Source of the DNA: Microbacterium hibisci
GTDB taxonomy: Bacteria > Actinomycetota > Actinomycetes > Actinomycetales > Microbacteriaceae
DNA length: 64,000 bases
Assembly (NCBI RefSeq): GCF_015278255.1
Contig: NZ_JADIJC010000001.1
Location: 558,001-622,000, forward strand
Reading direction: 5' to 3'
Program-made: the position numbers and the translations under genes
Shown here: positions 28,674 through 37,636 of the stretch, piece after piece
Numbering within the stretch: the first letter of the stretch is position 1
How the letters are laid out: every line of letters starts with the position of its first letter
Notes under the pieces: generated by a model
The model's input: only the letters and a program-made list of their open reading frames with translations
The model's database searches: none
What the model was told of the DNA's origin: nothing

Positions 28674-30725
28674 ATGCCGAACGACAACCCGCTCCTCATC
28701 GCCAGTACGCTCCCCTACGGGCTGCCCGACTATGCCGCCATCCGGCCCGAGCATTACCTGCCGGCGTTCGAGCAGGCGTTCACCGCTCACCGCGCGGAAG
28801 TGGCAGCGATCACCCGGGTGCGGTCGATGCCGACGTTCGAGAACACGCTGGTGCCGCTGGAAGAGAGCGGTCGCCTGCTCGGGGACGTCGCGCGCACGTT
28901 CTACACGGTCTCGTCGGCTGATGCCACGCCGGAGATCCAGGCGATCGAGGAGGAGCTCGCGCCGCTGATGGCCGCGCACCAGGACTCCATCCAGCTGGAC
29001 TCGGAGCTGTACTGGCGCGTCAGGACGGTCCACGAGCAGCTCGATGAACTGGACCTCTCCCCCGAGCAGCGCTATCTCGTCGAGCGGCACTTCACCGAGA
29101 TGTCGCACGCCGGCGCCGGCCTCGACGATGAGGCCAAGGCTCGGCTGAGCGAGCTCAACCAGCGTCTGTCGACCCTCACCACGCAGTTCGAGAAGAACCT
29201 TCTCGCCGACACGAACGACCTCGCGGTCGTCTTCGACGACGCCGCGCAGCTCGACGGGCTGGCGGAGGGCGAGCTCTCCGCGGCGGCGCAATCGGCGGCC
29301 GACCGCGGCCTCGACGGCAAGTGGCTCGTGACCCTCACGCTCTTCACGGGCCACCCGTACCTGTCGAGCCTGACCGACCGCGACTCCCGCGCGCGCCTGC
29401 TCGCGGCATCCCGTTCGCGCGGCTCCCGCGGCAACGAGCACGACAACCGCGCCACGCTTCTCGAGATCGTCCGGCTGCGGGCCGAGCGTGCCGCGCTTCT
29501 GGGCTACGAGTCGCACGCCGCATACGTGACCTCGGACCAGACGGCGGGATCCCCGGCCGCCGTCCACGACCTGCTGCGCCAGCTGGCGGTCCCCGCAGCC
29601 CGCAACGCCCGCCGCGAGCAGGAGAAGCTCCAGGCGATCATCGATCGCGATGCCGTGCCCTTCGCGCTGGAGGCGCACGACTGGGCCTTCTACACCGAGA
29701 AGGTGCGGGCGGCCGAGTACGACCTCGATCGCAGCGCCCTGCGACCCTGGTTCGAGGCCGAGCGCGTGCTGCAGGACGGCGTGTTCCGAGCGGCGACCGA
29801 CCTATACGGGATCACCTTCAGCGAGCGCACCGACCTCGGCGGCTACCACCCTGACACCCGGGTGTTCGAGGTGCACAACGCCGACGGCTCGGCACTCGGC
29901 CTCTACATCCTGGACCTGTACACCCGCGACACCAAGCGCGGCGGCGCCTGGATGAACTCGATCGTGCTGCAGTCGCGCCTGCGAGGCACGGCACCGGTCG
30001 TCGTGAACAACCTCAACGTGCCGAAGCCGGCCGCCGGCCGGCCCACGCTGCTGAGCCTCGACGAGGTCACGACGCTCTTCCACGAGTTCGGCCACGCCCT
30101 GCACGGCCTCTTCGCGACGGTCACCTATCCGCATTTCGCCGGCACGAACGTCTACCGCGACTTCGTGGAGTTCCCGAGCCAGGTCAACGAGATGTGGATC
30201 TACTGGCCCGAGATCCTCGCCTCCTATGCGCGCCACATCGACACCGATGAGCCGCTGCCTGCCGAGATCGTGGAGAAGCTGCACGCCTCCGAGGCGTTCA
30301 ACCAGGGCTTCGCGACCAGCGAGTACCTGGCGGCGTCGTGGCTCGACCAAGCCTGGCACTCGCTCTCGGTCGAGCAGGCGGACGCCGAGATCGACGTGGC
30401 GGAGTTCGAGACGGCCGCGTTGGCCGACATCGGCCTCGACAACCCCGCGGTGCCCACGCGGTACTCCTCCACGTACTTCGCGCACGTCTTCTCGGGCGGG
30501 TACAGCGCGGGCTACTACTCGTACATCTGGAGCGAGGTGCTCGACGCCGACACCGTCGAGTGGTTCCGTGAGAACGGCGGTCTGCGTCGTGAGAACGGCG
30601 ACCGCTTCCGCGACCGACTGCTGGGCGTGGGAGGGTCGAAGGATCCGCTCGAGGCCTACCGCGACTTCCGCGGCCGCGACGCCGAGATCCAGCCTCTCCT
30701 CGAGCGCCGCGGACTCACGGACTAG
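28674..30725 (+). CDS. dcp: M3 family metallopeptidase (peptidyl-dipeptidase Dcp-like)
   Basis: A 683-residue cytoplasmic zinc peptidase. The signature HEFGHALHG lies near residue 470 within TLFHEFGHALHGLFATVTYP, and the third ligand is in the FVEFPSQVNEMW segment. The C-terminal HVFSGGYSAGYYSYIWSEVLDAD is typical of Dcp/oligopeptidase A. Dcp removes dipeptides from peptide C-termini during protein turnover. A longer reading frame starts at 28020 but runs through the arsR gene on the other strand; the -10 and the family start place the beginning at 28674. Its stop codon overlaps that of the convergent hydrolase-LuxR gene in CTAG. Confidence 0.94.
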   Translation: MPNDNPLLIASTLPYGLPDYAAIRPEHYLPAFEQAFTAHRAEVAAITRVRSMPTFENTLVPLEESGRLLGDVARTFYTVSSADATPEIQAIEEELAPLMAAHQDSIQLDSELYWRVRTVHEQLDELDLSPEQRYLVERHFTEMSHAGAGLDDEAKARLSELNQRLSTLTTQFEKNLLADTNDLAVVFDDAAQLDGLAEGELSAAAQSAADRGLDGKWLVTLTLFTGHPYLSSLTDRDSRARLLAASRSRGSRGNEHDNRATLLEIVRLRAERAALLGYESHAAYVTSDQTAGSPAAVHDLLRQLAVPAARNARREQEKLQAIIDRDAVPFALEAHDWAFYTEKVRAAEYDLDRSALRPWFEAERVLQDGVFRAATDLYGITFSERTDLGGYHPDTRVFEVHNADGSALGLYILDLYTRDTKRGGAWMNSIVLQSRLRGTAPVVVNNLNVPKPAAGRPTLLSLDEVTTLFHEFGHALHGLFATVTYPHFAGTNVYRDFVEFPSQVNEMWIYWPEILASYARHIDTDEPLPAEIVEKLHASEAFNQGFATSEYLAASWLDQAWHSLSVEQADAEIDVAEFETAALADIGLDNPAVPTRYSSTYFAHVFSGGYSAGYYSYIWSEVLDADTVEWFRENGGLRRENGDRFRDRLLGVGGSKDPLEAYRDFRGRDAEIQPLLERRGLTD

Positions 30726-31831
30726 GTACTGGTGCCGGTGCGAGCGACCGCCCATGCGGCGGCGGCCGCTCGCGTCGGCGCATTCAGCTTCGTCCGCGCG
30801 TTCGCCACGTGCCGGTGCACGGTGTGGACGCTGAGGAAGAGCTCTGCGGCGATCTGGGCATCGGTCATGCCGCGCGATACGAGAAGGAGCACCTCGAGCT
30901 CCCTCGGGGAGATGGGCGACTCCGCGGTCCCCGCGGCGTCCGGCGCAGCGATCGGCGCCACGTTCCGGTCAGTAGGCGTCGGGTCGGCATCGGGGAGGAC
31001 TGCGCTCAGCGCCTCTTCCGACACGCCGTCGAACGCGAGCACCCGGCGCAGGAACTCGGCCGCGTCGCCGTGCCACGGGTGGTGATCTGCGCCGTCCAAG
31101 ACGTGGAGGGTCGCGTCAGGTATCGCTGCCGCAGCGGCGGCGCCCAGAGCGAGCCGGATGGCGCGATCTCCCCGCCGGTGCAGAACCAGCGTGGGAGTGC
31201 GGACGAGCTTCGCCGCTCCGCGCGCGTCGAACGCGTAGACGGCGGCCAGTCCTGCCGCGGCCGCCTCAGCGGTCGCTGTGGAGCGCTGATGGCGCGCGTA
31301 CGCGCGTCGCTGCTCCGCCGTGGCGTCGGGATAGAAGATGTCCGACATGACGCGTGAGCTCACGCCCCAGCTGCTGCGGACGAGTTCGACGAGCGCGGCG
31401 CGATCGGCGGCCGACGCGATGGACGAGCCGTCGAGATAGGCGCCCGCCAGCACCAGCCGACGGACGCGTTCGGGATACCGGGCCGCGAACTCCACCGCGA
31501 TGGCGCACCCGGATGAGCCGGCGAACAGCGTCGCCTCCGGCGTATCGGCGGCATCCATCACCGCCTTCACCGCCTGGACGTGCGGCTCGAGGTCTGCCGG
31601 CGTGACCTGACGGGAGCGCGACAACCCGGTGCCGGGAGGATCCATGCGGATCACTCGACGATGCTGCGCGATGGCCTCGACGAATGTCCGGAACGGGGCG
31701 TACTCCCAGTCCCGCTCCAGGTGGCTCATCCACCAGCCGCCCACGATCACCGGTGCACCCGCACCCGCCTCCGACCACGCGACGTCGTCGGAACCCGACC
31801 ACGCGTAGTTGACGGTCAGAGGGCTGGACAC
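30722..31831 (-). CDS. Alpha/beta-hydrolase fused to a LuxR-type DNA-binding domain
   Basis: Predicted 369 residues from GTG at 31831. Residues about 25-270 are an alpha/beta hydrolase: VIVGGWWMSHLERDWEY, RMDPPGTGLSRS, a nucleophile elbow AGSSGCAIA with Ser107 (the last position of GxSxG is Cys) and a catalytic-histidine region DGADHHPWHGD. A linker of about 40 residues leads to a LuxR/GerE helix-turn-helix at about 305-369 (SPRELEVLLLVSRGMTDAQIAAELFLSVHTVHRHVANAR). A hydrolase that senses or destroys a small ligand could thus be tied directly to promoter binding. CATACT six bases before the GTG suggests a leaderless mRNA. The upstream frame into the methyltransferase remnant is not conserved. 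Confidence 0.85.
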   Translation of the reverse strand: MSSPLTVNYAWSGSDDVAWSEAGAGAPVIVGGWWMSHLERDWEYAPFRTFVEAIAQHRRVIRMDPPGTGLSRSRQVTPADLEPHVQAVKAVMDAADTPEATLFAGSSGCAIAVEFAARYPERVRRLVLAGAYLDGSSIASAADRAALVELVRSSWGVSSRVMSDIFYPDATAEQRRAYARHQRSTATAEAAAAGLAAVYAFDARGAAKLVRTPTLVLHRRGDRAIRLALGAAAAAAIPDATLHVLDGADHHPWHGDAAEFLRRVLAFDGVSEEALSAVLPDADPTPTDRNVAPIAAPDAAGTAESPISPRELEVLLLVSRGMTDAQIAAELFLSVHTVHRHVANARTKLNAPTRAAAAAWAVARTGTST

Positions 31832-31911
31832 GACATCAGTATGGTCCCGCGGTCCGATCCGCCGCGAGCGGCCCGGACCGCGGGCCGGATCCGGTCGGAG
31901 GCGCGAACCGG

Positions 31912-32226
31912 TCACGGATCCAGCCGGTAGAACGACCTGGTCGGGTGATCGATGGCGAGCCGCGTGGCCCGGCGGAATCCCGCACGTGCGCTCGACGCGA
32001 CGACGGTCGGGCCGCGCAGGACGGGCCGTGACAGATCCGGCGCCGTCACGATTCCCGCGGTGTCGATCGCCGCGTAGAGTCCGAGCCGGTGACCGAGTTC
32101 GATGGTGAGCAGCTCGAGCGCGGGGCCGACGGACTCGAGCAGGCGCTGCGTGAGTGCCGCCGCCTGCTCCACCGACGCCACCGACTCGGTCAGCACATCG
32201 CTCGTCCCGAGAGCGCTGAGGGACAT
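31912..32226 (-). pseudogene. Remnant of a SAM-dependent methyltransferase N-terminus
   Basis: A 104-codon frame starting at ATG 32226 behind a good AAGGAG site. The helix EQAAALTQRLLESVGPALELLTIELGHRLGLYAAI is the typical N-terminal dimerisation/winged-helix start of class I methyltransferases of the type that begin with ALELLSVYLGDRLGLY. After about residue 70 the sequence departs from the family, but the short end (LAIDHPTRSF) looks like the segment that should come about 30 residues later, and then a stop follows. The catalytic SAM domain is missing. This looks like a gene broken by small shifts and a large deletion. An alternative is a small real protein. Confidence 0.6.
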
Positions 32227-32336
32227 CGGATCTCCTTCCTCGTACGACCTCAGGGCCATCCTCGGGCCGAAGCGAGGCCATCGTCGCGCCGCGGCTCGTG
32301 CGGCGACATCGGGAGGATCTGCCATTCGCGGTATCG

Positions 32337-32364
32337 CGGCGATGGCCGGATCAGGCCATCGCCG
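32337..32364. terminator. 11-bp perfect hairpin after the hotdog-like gene
   Basis: CGGCGATGGCC pairs with GGCCATCGCCG around a six-base loop. It lies just after the stop of the hotdog-like gene and before the methyltransferase remnant, both on the minus strand. No T tract. Confidence 0.5.
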
Positions 32365-32376
32365 TGCGGACCGGCG

Positions 32377-33222
32377 CTACCGCAGCCACCGGGCGGCAGC
32401 GATGGCCCGCTGGTGCTTGACAGCGACCCACGTCGAGTCGGCTCGTGCCACGAATTCGCCGGTGGAGTCGACCATCGCCGCCGAGGTCTCGAACCGTCTT
32501 CCCCGCTCCTCGCGCGTCCAGCTGTGGACGACGAGGTGCTCGCCCACCCGGGGCCGCCTTTCGACCCGTGCGGTCATCGTGCCGAGCAGGCAGAGTGTGC
32601 CGGTCGCCAGCGCCCGGGCCGGATAGCTCGGGCAGTCGAGCGCACCCCAGACCGCGGCGTACTGGGCCAGGCCCGCGTGCGAGAAGCGCACGTCGACGGT
32701 CCATGGCGCGGCGAGCCGATGGGCGTCGGCCGGCGCCGGACCGGGGGTGACATGCATGCCGTCCACCCTCTCGGGCCCGCAGACGACGCAGTCGGCGAGC
32801 GGATGCCGGACGCCGGCGAGTGGATACCGCGAACGTGCGAGCAGCGCGTCGGCAAAGGATGGGGCCGCCGGGACGACTCCCTCCGAGAGCCGGCCGGGGT
32901 ATGCCTGCGCCACGGCACGACCCTTGTCAGCGACGACCGCGCCGCCATCTGCGTCGTCCCGGACTTCGAGACGCCGTCCGACCGGGATGGGTCGTCGAAG
33001 GACGACGGTCACGGTGTCGGAGTCGACATGCTGCGCGATGTACCCGGCGGCGAACCCGCCGTTGGCAGATCGACGTGGCCCGTTGAGCTCGCGGTCGATG
33101 AGCAACTCGCCGATGCGGTCACCTTCGCCGGTGACCGCCCTCAGCCGGGCGGGAGAGGTCGGTGCGGCGTCGGCGGCCGAAGCGGTCGTGTGTGAGTGTG
33201 AGGCCGAAGCGAATGTGGACAT
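32377..33222 (-). CDS. Hotdog-like (thioesterase-type) protein, unassigned
   Basis: A 281-residue protein from ATG 33222. The segment SANGGFAAGYIAQHV resembles the start of acyl-CoA thioesterase hotdog domains, with a second domain from about residue 175 (PWTVDVRFSHAGLAQYAAVWGALDCPSYPA, later RVGEHLVVHSWTREERGRRFETSAAM). Between them is DCVVCGPERVDGMHV, a CxxC-type motif seen in a group of actinobacterial hotdog proteins. A double-hotdog acyl-CoA-binding enzyme is the best guess. The N-terminal 40 residues are Ser/Ala-rich and probably disordered. The gene is single, flanked by hairpins. Confidence 0.55.
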   Translation of the reverse strand: MSTFASASHSHTTASAADAAPTSPARLRAVTGEGDRIGELLIDRELNGPRRSANGGFAAGYIAQHVDSDTVTVVLRRPIPVGRRLEVRDDADGGAVVADKGRAVAQAYPGRLSEGVVPAAPSFADALLARSRYPLAGVRHPLADCVVCGPERVDGMHVTPGPAPADAHRLAAPWTVDVRFSHAGLAQYAAVWGALDCPSYPARALATGTLCLLGTMTARVERRPRVGEHLVVHSWTREERGRRFETSAAMVDSTGEFVARADSTWVAVKHQRAIAAARWLR

Positions 33223-33280
33223 ATCGCCGAGTACACCCGTCCTGGCCACGCCTTCGCGTCGCCCGGAGTCGCCATTCGGT

Positions 33281-33302
33281 GCGTGGCCGGATCCGGCCAC
33301 GC
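33281..33302. repeat. 22-bp perfect palindrome upstream of the hotdog-like gene
   Basis: GCGTGGCCGGATCCGGCCACGC is a perfect palindrome. It lies between the epoxide hydrolase stop (33331) and the hotdog-like gene start (33222), all on the minus strand. It could end the epoxide hydrolase transcript or be a protein-binding site. Confidence 0.5.
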
Positions 33303-33330
33303 ACTCCGGGAGTCAGGCGGCGGAAGTGCC

Positions 33331-34446
33331 TCAGAGCACGCCGATGTCGCGCGCGAACCCGCGCACACGGTCGGCCATCGCGGCGGGCACTTCGGCGACG
33401 GCGAAGTGCCCGCCCTCGTCGAGGCGTTCGAACGTGCGCAGATCGCGGTAGAAGCGCCGCGCGAGCGACTCGGGGTAGTCGCCCTCGTGCCGCTGGATGT
33501 GAACGGATGCCGGCACCTCGACCGGCGGCATCTCGTCGGGCTGGTCCGCCCCCTCGTAGTAGGGGCGGAAGGACGTGCCGATGCTCTGGGTGGTCCAGTA
33601 GACCATCGCCTCGGTGAGGATCCGGTCTCGCGAGATGCGTCGCTCGACCTCTCGCGGGTCGCCCTCGGGGGTGTCGCTCCACTCGACCAGCTTCTCGGTC
33701 AGCCAGGCGAGCAAACCCGCCGGTGAGTCGTTCAGCGCTGCCGCGAGGGTGTCGGGGCGCGTGGCCTGCACATGCCCGTAGGCGCCGTTCGCACCGCCCC
33801 ACTGCTCGAGCCTCGTGAAGAACGCCACTTCGTCGGGCGCCGTGAGCTCTGCGCGCTCCGCCATCGACGGAAAGTGGGAATGGGTCGCGATGATCCCTGC
33901 CACCGCATCGCCGTAGGTGCCGGCGATCAGATCGTTGACGTTCGCAGAGACGTCTTCACCGTAGGTCAGATACCGGTCGTAGCCGAGCACCTGCGTCATC
34001 AGGGTGTGCATGGTGACGGCGAGGCGAACCTCGGAGACGGGACCGTCGGCATAGGGGCTCGAAAAGGCGAAGCCGGGGAAGCTCGGCACCACGACGTGGA
34101 AGTCCGGAAGCAGGTCGGCGAAGTCCAGCTGCAGTGCGAAGGTGTGCGGCCAGCCGTGCATCACGAGGAGCGCGGGCGCGTCGATGTCATCGGACCGCAG
34201 ATGGGCGAAATGCACGGTGCTGTCACCGATGTCGGCGAGGAACTGCGGGTGCTTGTTGAGCCAGCGCTCGCGTGAACGCCAATCCCACGCACGCCAGTCG
34301 GCGACGAGCTCGGCGAGATACTCGGCGGTCATCCCGGCGCTCGGGCGCCGGGGCGAGTCCGGCAGCGGTCGGAAGCGGTCGAGCCGATCGTGGAGGTCGG
34401 CGAGGTCAGCGTCGGTGACGTTGACGGCGAAGGGCCGGATGCTCAT
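33331..34446 (-). CDS. Epoxide hydrolase (EHN type, alpha/beta hydrolase)
   Basis: A 371-residue enzyme. It has the N-terminal EHN domain (DADLADLHDRLDRFRPLPDS) and the oxyanion element HGWP at residues 97-100. The nucleophile elbow is YGEDVSANV with Asp165, and DEGGHFAVAEVP near the end carries the catalytic histidine; two tyrosines that open the epoxide are likely in the cap. It should turn epoxides into diols. The ATG at 34446 is preceded by TAGTCT six bases away, and the first three bases of that hexamer are the stop codon of the upstream gene. It may thus have its own leaderless promoter as well as read-through. Confidence 0.9.
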   Translation of the reverse strand: MSIRPFAVNVTDADLADLHDRLDRFRPLPDSPRRPSAGMTAEYLAELVADWRAWDWRSRERWLNKHPQFLADIGDSTVHFAHLRSDDIDAPALLVMHGWPHTFALQLDFADLLPDFHVVVPSFPGFAFSSPYADGPVSEVRLAVTMHTLMTQVLGYDRYLTYGEDVSANVNDLIAGTYGDAVAGIIATHSHFPSMAERAELTAPDEVAFFTRLEQWGGANGAYGHVQATRPDTLAAALNDSPAGLLAWLTEKLVEWSDTPEGDPREVERRISRDRILTEAMVYWTTQSIGTSFRPYYEGADQPDEMPPVEVPASVHIQRHEGDYPESLARRFYRDLRTFERLDEGGHFAVAEVPAAMADRVRGFARDIGVL

Positions 34447-34455
34447 TCCGGCAGA

Positions 34456-35442
34456 CTACGGACTCCGTCCGACATCCCCGGCGCGCACGGCGGCCATCAG
34501 CGCCTTGGTGCGCGCGAAGGTGGGAACCATGATGTTCGCGAGCCCCGACACAGTGGTGGAGGTGCGCGCGTCGTGACGGCTCACGGCGGTCACACCGTGG
34601 TCGCCGCCCGCCATCGTGAGGTCTTCGCCGTCGAGCCACACCCCGCGGCCGTACGCCAGCCCGTCCCCCGCGTCGGCGGTCACCGGCTCGATCTGCAGGT
34701 CCACGAGGGCGGGCGCGATCACCCGCCCGCTCAGCAGCGCCCGCCAGAAGCGGTGGAGGTCGCCGACCGTCGAATACGCCCCGCCGTCCCCCGAGCCGAG
34801 GACGGGAAGTTCGAAGACGTTCGTCCGGCCGTCGTCCTTGTAGCCGGTCGCCGTGCCCTGGGGCAGCAGATCCGAACGGGCGAAACCGGATGCCGCCATC
34901 CCTGCCGGCGCGAACACGCGCCGCGCGACCAGGTCGGCGAAGGGGGTCTTCGCCACGCGTTCGGCGATGATCGCCAGCACCACGTAGCCGCCGTTGCAGT
35001 AAGAGAACCGCTCGCCCGCGGCGAACTTGGTCGGGAAGCTGTCGAGCAGCGGCAGGTACGCCGGCGTCGAATCGAGCTGCTGCACCGGAACCGAAAGCGG
35101 AGCCAGGCCGTCGATCTCCTCGTCGAGGTAGTCGCCGATGCCGGACGTATGGGTCAGCAGGTGGTCGATCGTGACATCCGCCGCGATGAGCGGCAGGTCG
35201 TCGCCGAGGATCTCTCGTGCGGTGGTGTCGAGCGCCAGCGCGCCGTCACCCACGAGCGACAGGACGGTGGTCGCCGTGAAGGTCTTCGTGCCGCTGGCCA
35301 GTCCGAACCGGGTCTCCGGTGTGTTCGCCACGCCCGCCGTGCGATCGGCGAGGCCGAGCGCCCACTCACCGAGCACCTCGTCGCCGCGGCGCACGCTGAC
35401 GACGCCGCAGTAGTCGTCGAGATCGGGGCTGAGGGTGTCCAT
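34456..35442 (-). CDS. Serine hydrolase, beta-lactamase (class C/ PBP) fold
   Basis: A 328-residue protein without signal peptide. The SxxK motif is SGTK at residues 50-53 (FGLASGTKTFTA), the YxN motif is YCN in FSYCNGGYV near residue 148, and a later GGGD-like GGDHGVTAVS replaces the KTG box with the expected layout. This is the beta-lactamase (PF00144) family of esterases and D-peptidases. No leader suggests a cytoplasmic esterase. TACAGT seven bases before the ATG suggests a leaderless transcript. The epoxide hydrolase gene follows after nine bases. Confidence 0.88.
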   Translation of the reverse strand: MDTLSPDLDDYCGVVSVRRGDEVLGEWALGLADRTAGVANTPETRFGLASGTKTFTATTVLSLVGDGALALDTTAREILGDDLPLIAADVTIDHLLTHTSGIGDYLDEEIDGLAPLSVPVQQLDSTPAYLPLLDSFPTKFAAGERFSYCNGGYVVLAIIAERVAKTPFADLVARRVFAPAGMAASGFARSDLLPQGTATGYKDDGRTNVFELPVLGSGDGGAYSTVGDLHRFWRALLSGRVIAPALVDLQIEPVTADAGDGLAYGRGVWLDGEDLTMAGGDHGVTAVSRHDARTSTTVSGLANIMVPTFARTKALMAAVRAGDVGRSP

Positions 35443-35465
35443 GCCTCGAACTGTAGCGGGTGGGA

Positions 35466-36734
35466 TCAGGCGCTCTTGCGCTTCTCGCGCAGCACGAGCG
35501 TCGGCGGCGCGCCCTCGTCGACGGCGGCGCGCGTGACGATGACCTTGTCGACGTCGTCGGTCGACGGGATCTCGAACATGATCGGCCCGAGGACGTCCTC
35601 GAGGATCGCACGGAGACCGCGCGCGCCGGTCTTGCGGGCGACCGCCAGATCGGCGATCGCCTCGAGCGCTTCGCGGTCGAACTCGAGGGTGACTCCGTCG
35701 AGCTCGAACATGCGGTGGTATTGCTTCACCAGTGCGTTCTTCGGCTCGGTGAGGATCTCCATGAGAGCCTCGCGGTCGAGCGGAGAGACCGAGGCGACGA
35801 CGGGGAGGCGGCCGATGAACTCGGGGATCAGGCCGAACTTGTGGAGATCTTCGGGCTGAACGTCGCCGAACAGGTTGAGGTCTTCGTCCTTGCGGTGCAG
35901 CGACGCCCCGAAACCGACACCGTGCTTGCCGACCCGCGACGAGATGATGTCTTCGAGCCCGGCGAACGCTCCTGCCACGATGAACAGCACGTTCGTCGTG
36001 TCGATCTGGATGAACTCCTGATGCGGGTGCTTGCGGCCGCCCTGCGGCGGCACGGAGGCCACGGTGCCCTCGAGGATCTTCAGGAGGGCCTGCTGCACTC
36101 CTTCACCGGACACATCGCGCGTGATCGACGGGTTCTCCGCCTTCCGGGCGATCTTGTCGACTTCGTCGATGTAGATGATGCCGGTCTCTGCGCGCTTCGT
36201 GTCGAAGTCGGCGGCCTGCAGGAGCTTCAGGAGGATGTTCTCGACGTCTTCGCCGACGTAGCCGGCTTCTGTCAGGGCCGTGGCGTCCGCCACCGCGAAC
36301 GGCACGTTGAGTCGCTTGGCGAGCGTCTGTGCCAGGTAGGTCTTGCCGCAACCGGTAGGGCCGAGCAGCAGGATGTTGCTCTTGGCGATCTCGATCTCGT
36401 CGGCGCGCTGCTCGGCCGACTGGATGGTGCCGTGCGCGCGGACACGCTTGTAGTGGTTGTACACCGCGACCGACAGTGCGCGCTTCGCGTCGGTCTGACC
36501 GACGACGTACTCCTCGAGGAAGGCGAAGATCTCGCGCGGCTTGGGCAGATCGAAGTCGGCGACCACGCCCGAGGACGACTCGGCCATGCGCTCTTCGATG
36601 ATCTCGTTGCACAGCTCGACGCACTCATCGCAGATGTAGACGCCGGGGCCGGCGATCAGCTGCTGGACCTGCTTCTGGCTCTTGCCGCAGAAGGAGCACT
36701 TGAACAGGTCGGCGCTCTCACCGATGCGTGCCAT
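35466..36734 (-). CDS. clpX: ClpX, ATPase subunit of Clp protease
   Basis: A 422-residue AAA+ unfoldase from ATG 36734. The N-terminal zinc-binding domain has C13, C16, C35 and C38 ([17 protein letters not shown]). Walker [16 protein letters not shown] lies near residue 125, Walker B is [10 protein letters not shown], and the ClpP-docking loop region contains [10 protein letters not shown]. The C-terminal AAA small domain is complete. ClpX unfolds tagged proteins for the ClpP1P2 chamber encoded directly upstream. A TAGGCT -10 at 36789-36784 gives it its own promoter with a leader of about 40 nt and GAGGAGGAG. Confidence 0.98.
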   Translation of the reverse strand: MARIGESADLFKCSFCGKSQKQVQQLIAGPGVYICDECVELCNEIIEERMAESSSGVVADFDLPKPREIFAFLEEYVVGQTDAKRALSVAVYNHYKRVRAHGTIQSAEQRADEIEIAKSNILLLGPTGCGKTYLAQTLAKRLNVPFAVADATALTEAGYVGEDVENILLKLLQAADFDTKRAETGIIYIDEVDKIARKAENPSITRDVSGEGVQQALLKILEGTVASVPPQGGRKHPHQEFIQIDTTNVLFIVAGAFAGLEDIISSRVGKHGVGFGASLHRKDEDLNLFGDVQPEDLHKFGLIPEFIGRLPVVASVSPLDREALMEILTEPKNALVKQYHRMFELDGVTLEFDREALEAIADLAVARKTGARGLRAILEDVLGPIMFEIPSTDDVDKVIVTRAAVDEGAPPTLVLREKRKSA

Positions 36735-36783
36735 TCCGCTCCTCCTCGTGACATCAGGGGGACGAGCCCCCAGCTGTTCTCCG

Positions 36784-36789
36784 AGCCTA
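36784..36789 (-). promoter_or_regulatory. clpX -10 hexamer TAGGCT
   Basis: TAGGCT on the minus strand lies about 50 bp before the clpX ATG; the leader has a small GGGGG-ctcgt-CCCCC hairpin and a strong GAGGAGGAG ribosome site. No clear -35. It would let clpX be expressed independently of clpP1P2. Confidence 0.5.
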
Positions 36790-36935
36790 ATAGCTGACGC
36801 CGACAAGCGGCGGCATTGCGACGCACGTTGTGGACGACCGCGGTTCGCCGTGAGCGGAACGCCGCCGCACACGACGGCGCCCCGCCAGCCCGAGGATCGG
36901 GAAGCGGGGCGCCGGGATCGCAGCGGTCGCCGGTG

Positions 36936-37607
36936 CTACTTGGTGAGCGCCTGCTGGCCGCGCTTGCGCGTGGTGAGCACCTGGTCGACGAGGCCGTACG
37001 CCACGCTCTCCTCCGCCGAGAGGATCTTGTCGCGGTCGATGTCCTTGTTGACCTCTTCGACGCTCTTGTTCGAGTGCTTCGCAAGGGTCTGCTCGAGCCA
37101 GGTCCGCATGCGGAGGATCTCCTGCGCCTGGATCTCGATGTCGGACGCCTGCCCGTGACCCGCCTCGCCCATGGCAGGCTGGTGGATCAGGATGCGGGCG
37201 TTCGGCAGCGCGAGACGCTTGCCGGGGGCGCCGGCGGCGAGCAGCACGGCGGCCGCCGAGGCCGCCTGGCCGAGGACGACCGTCTGGATCTGCGGCGACA
37301 CGTACTGCATGGTGTCGTAGATCGCCGTCATCGCCGTGAACGAGCCACCCGGCGAGTTGATGTACATGATGATGTCGCGGTCGGGGTCCTGGCTCTCCAG
37401 CACGAGCAGCTGCGCCATGACGTCGTCCGCCGAGGCGTCGTCGACCTGGACGCCCAGGAAGATGACGCGGTCTTCGAACAGCTTGTTGTACGGGTCCTGA
37501 CGCTTGTAGCCGTAGGCCGTGCGCTCCTCGAACTGCGGGAGGATGTAGCGGCTGCCGGGCATCTGCAGCGCCTGGGGCGCCGCCTGACCGAAGGTGGGGG
37601 TCTGCAT
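36936..37607 (-). CDS. clpP2: ClpP2 protease subunit
   Basis: A 223-residue ClpP. It has a longer N-terminus (QTPTFGQAAPQALQMPGSRY) than ClpP1. The catalytic serine is in GQAASAAAVLLAAG, the histidine in LIHQPAMGEAG, and the aspartate in the RDKILSAEE segment. Actinobacteria use mixed ClpP1P2 rings that need both subunits, and the second gene of the pair here is this one. It is 29 bp downstream of clpP1 on the same strand. The C-terminus is basic (TTRKRGQQALTK). Confidence 0.96.
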   Translation of the reverse strand: MQTPTFGQAAPQALQMPGSRYILPQFEERTAYGYKRQDPYNKLFEDRVIFLGVQVDDASADDVMAQLLVLESQDPDRDIIMYINSPGGSFTAMTAIYDTMQYVSPQIQTVVLGQAASAAAVLLAAGAPGKRLALPNARILIHQPAMGEAGHGQASDIEIQAQEILRMRTWLEQTLAKHSNKSVEEVNKDIDRDKILSAEESVAYGLVDQVLTTRKRGQQALTK

Positions 37608-37636
37608 TCCGGGTTCTCTCTCTTTCGCCTTCGGCC

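Noticed and set aside
30722..34446. Hydrolase-LuxR, methyltransferase, hotdog and epoxide hydrolase genes as one biosynthetic cluster
   Set aside because: Genes are separated by hairpins and own promoters, one is broken and no core synthase is present. Kept as separate observations.
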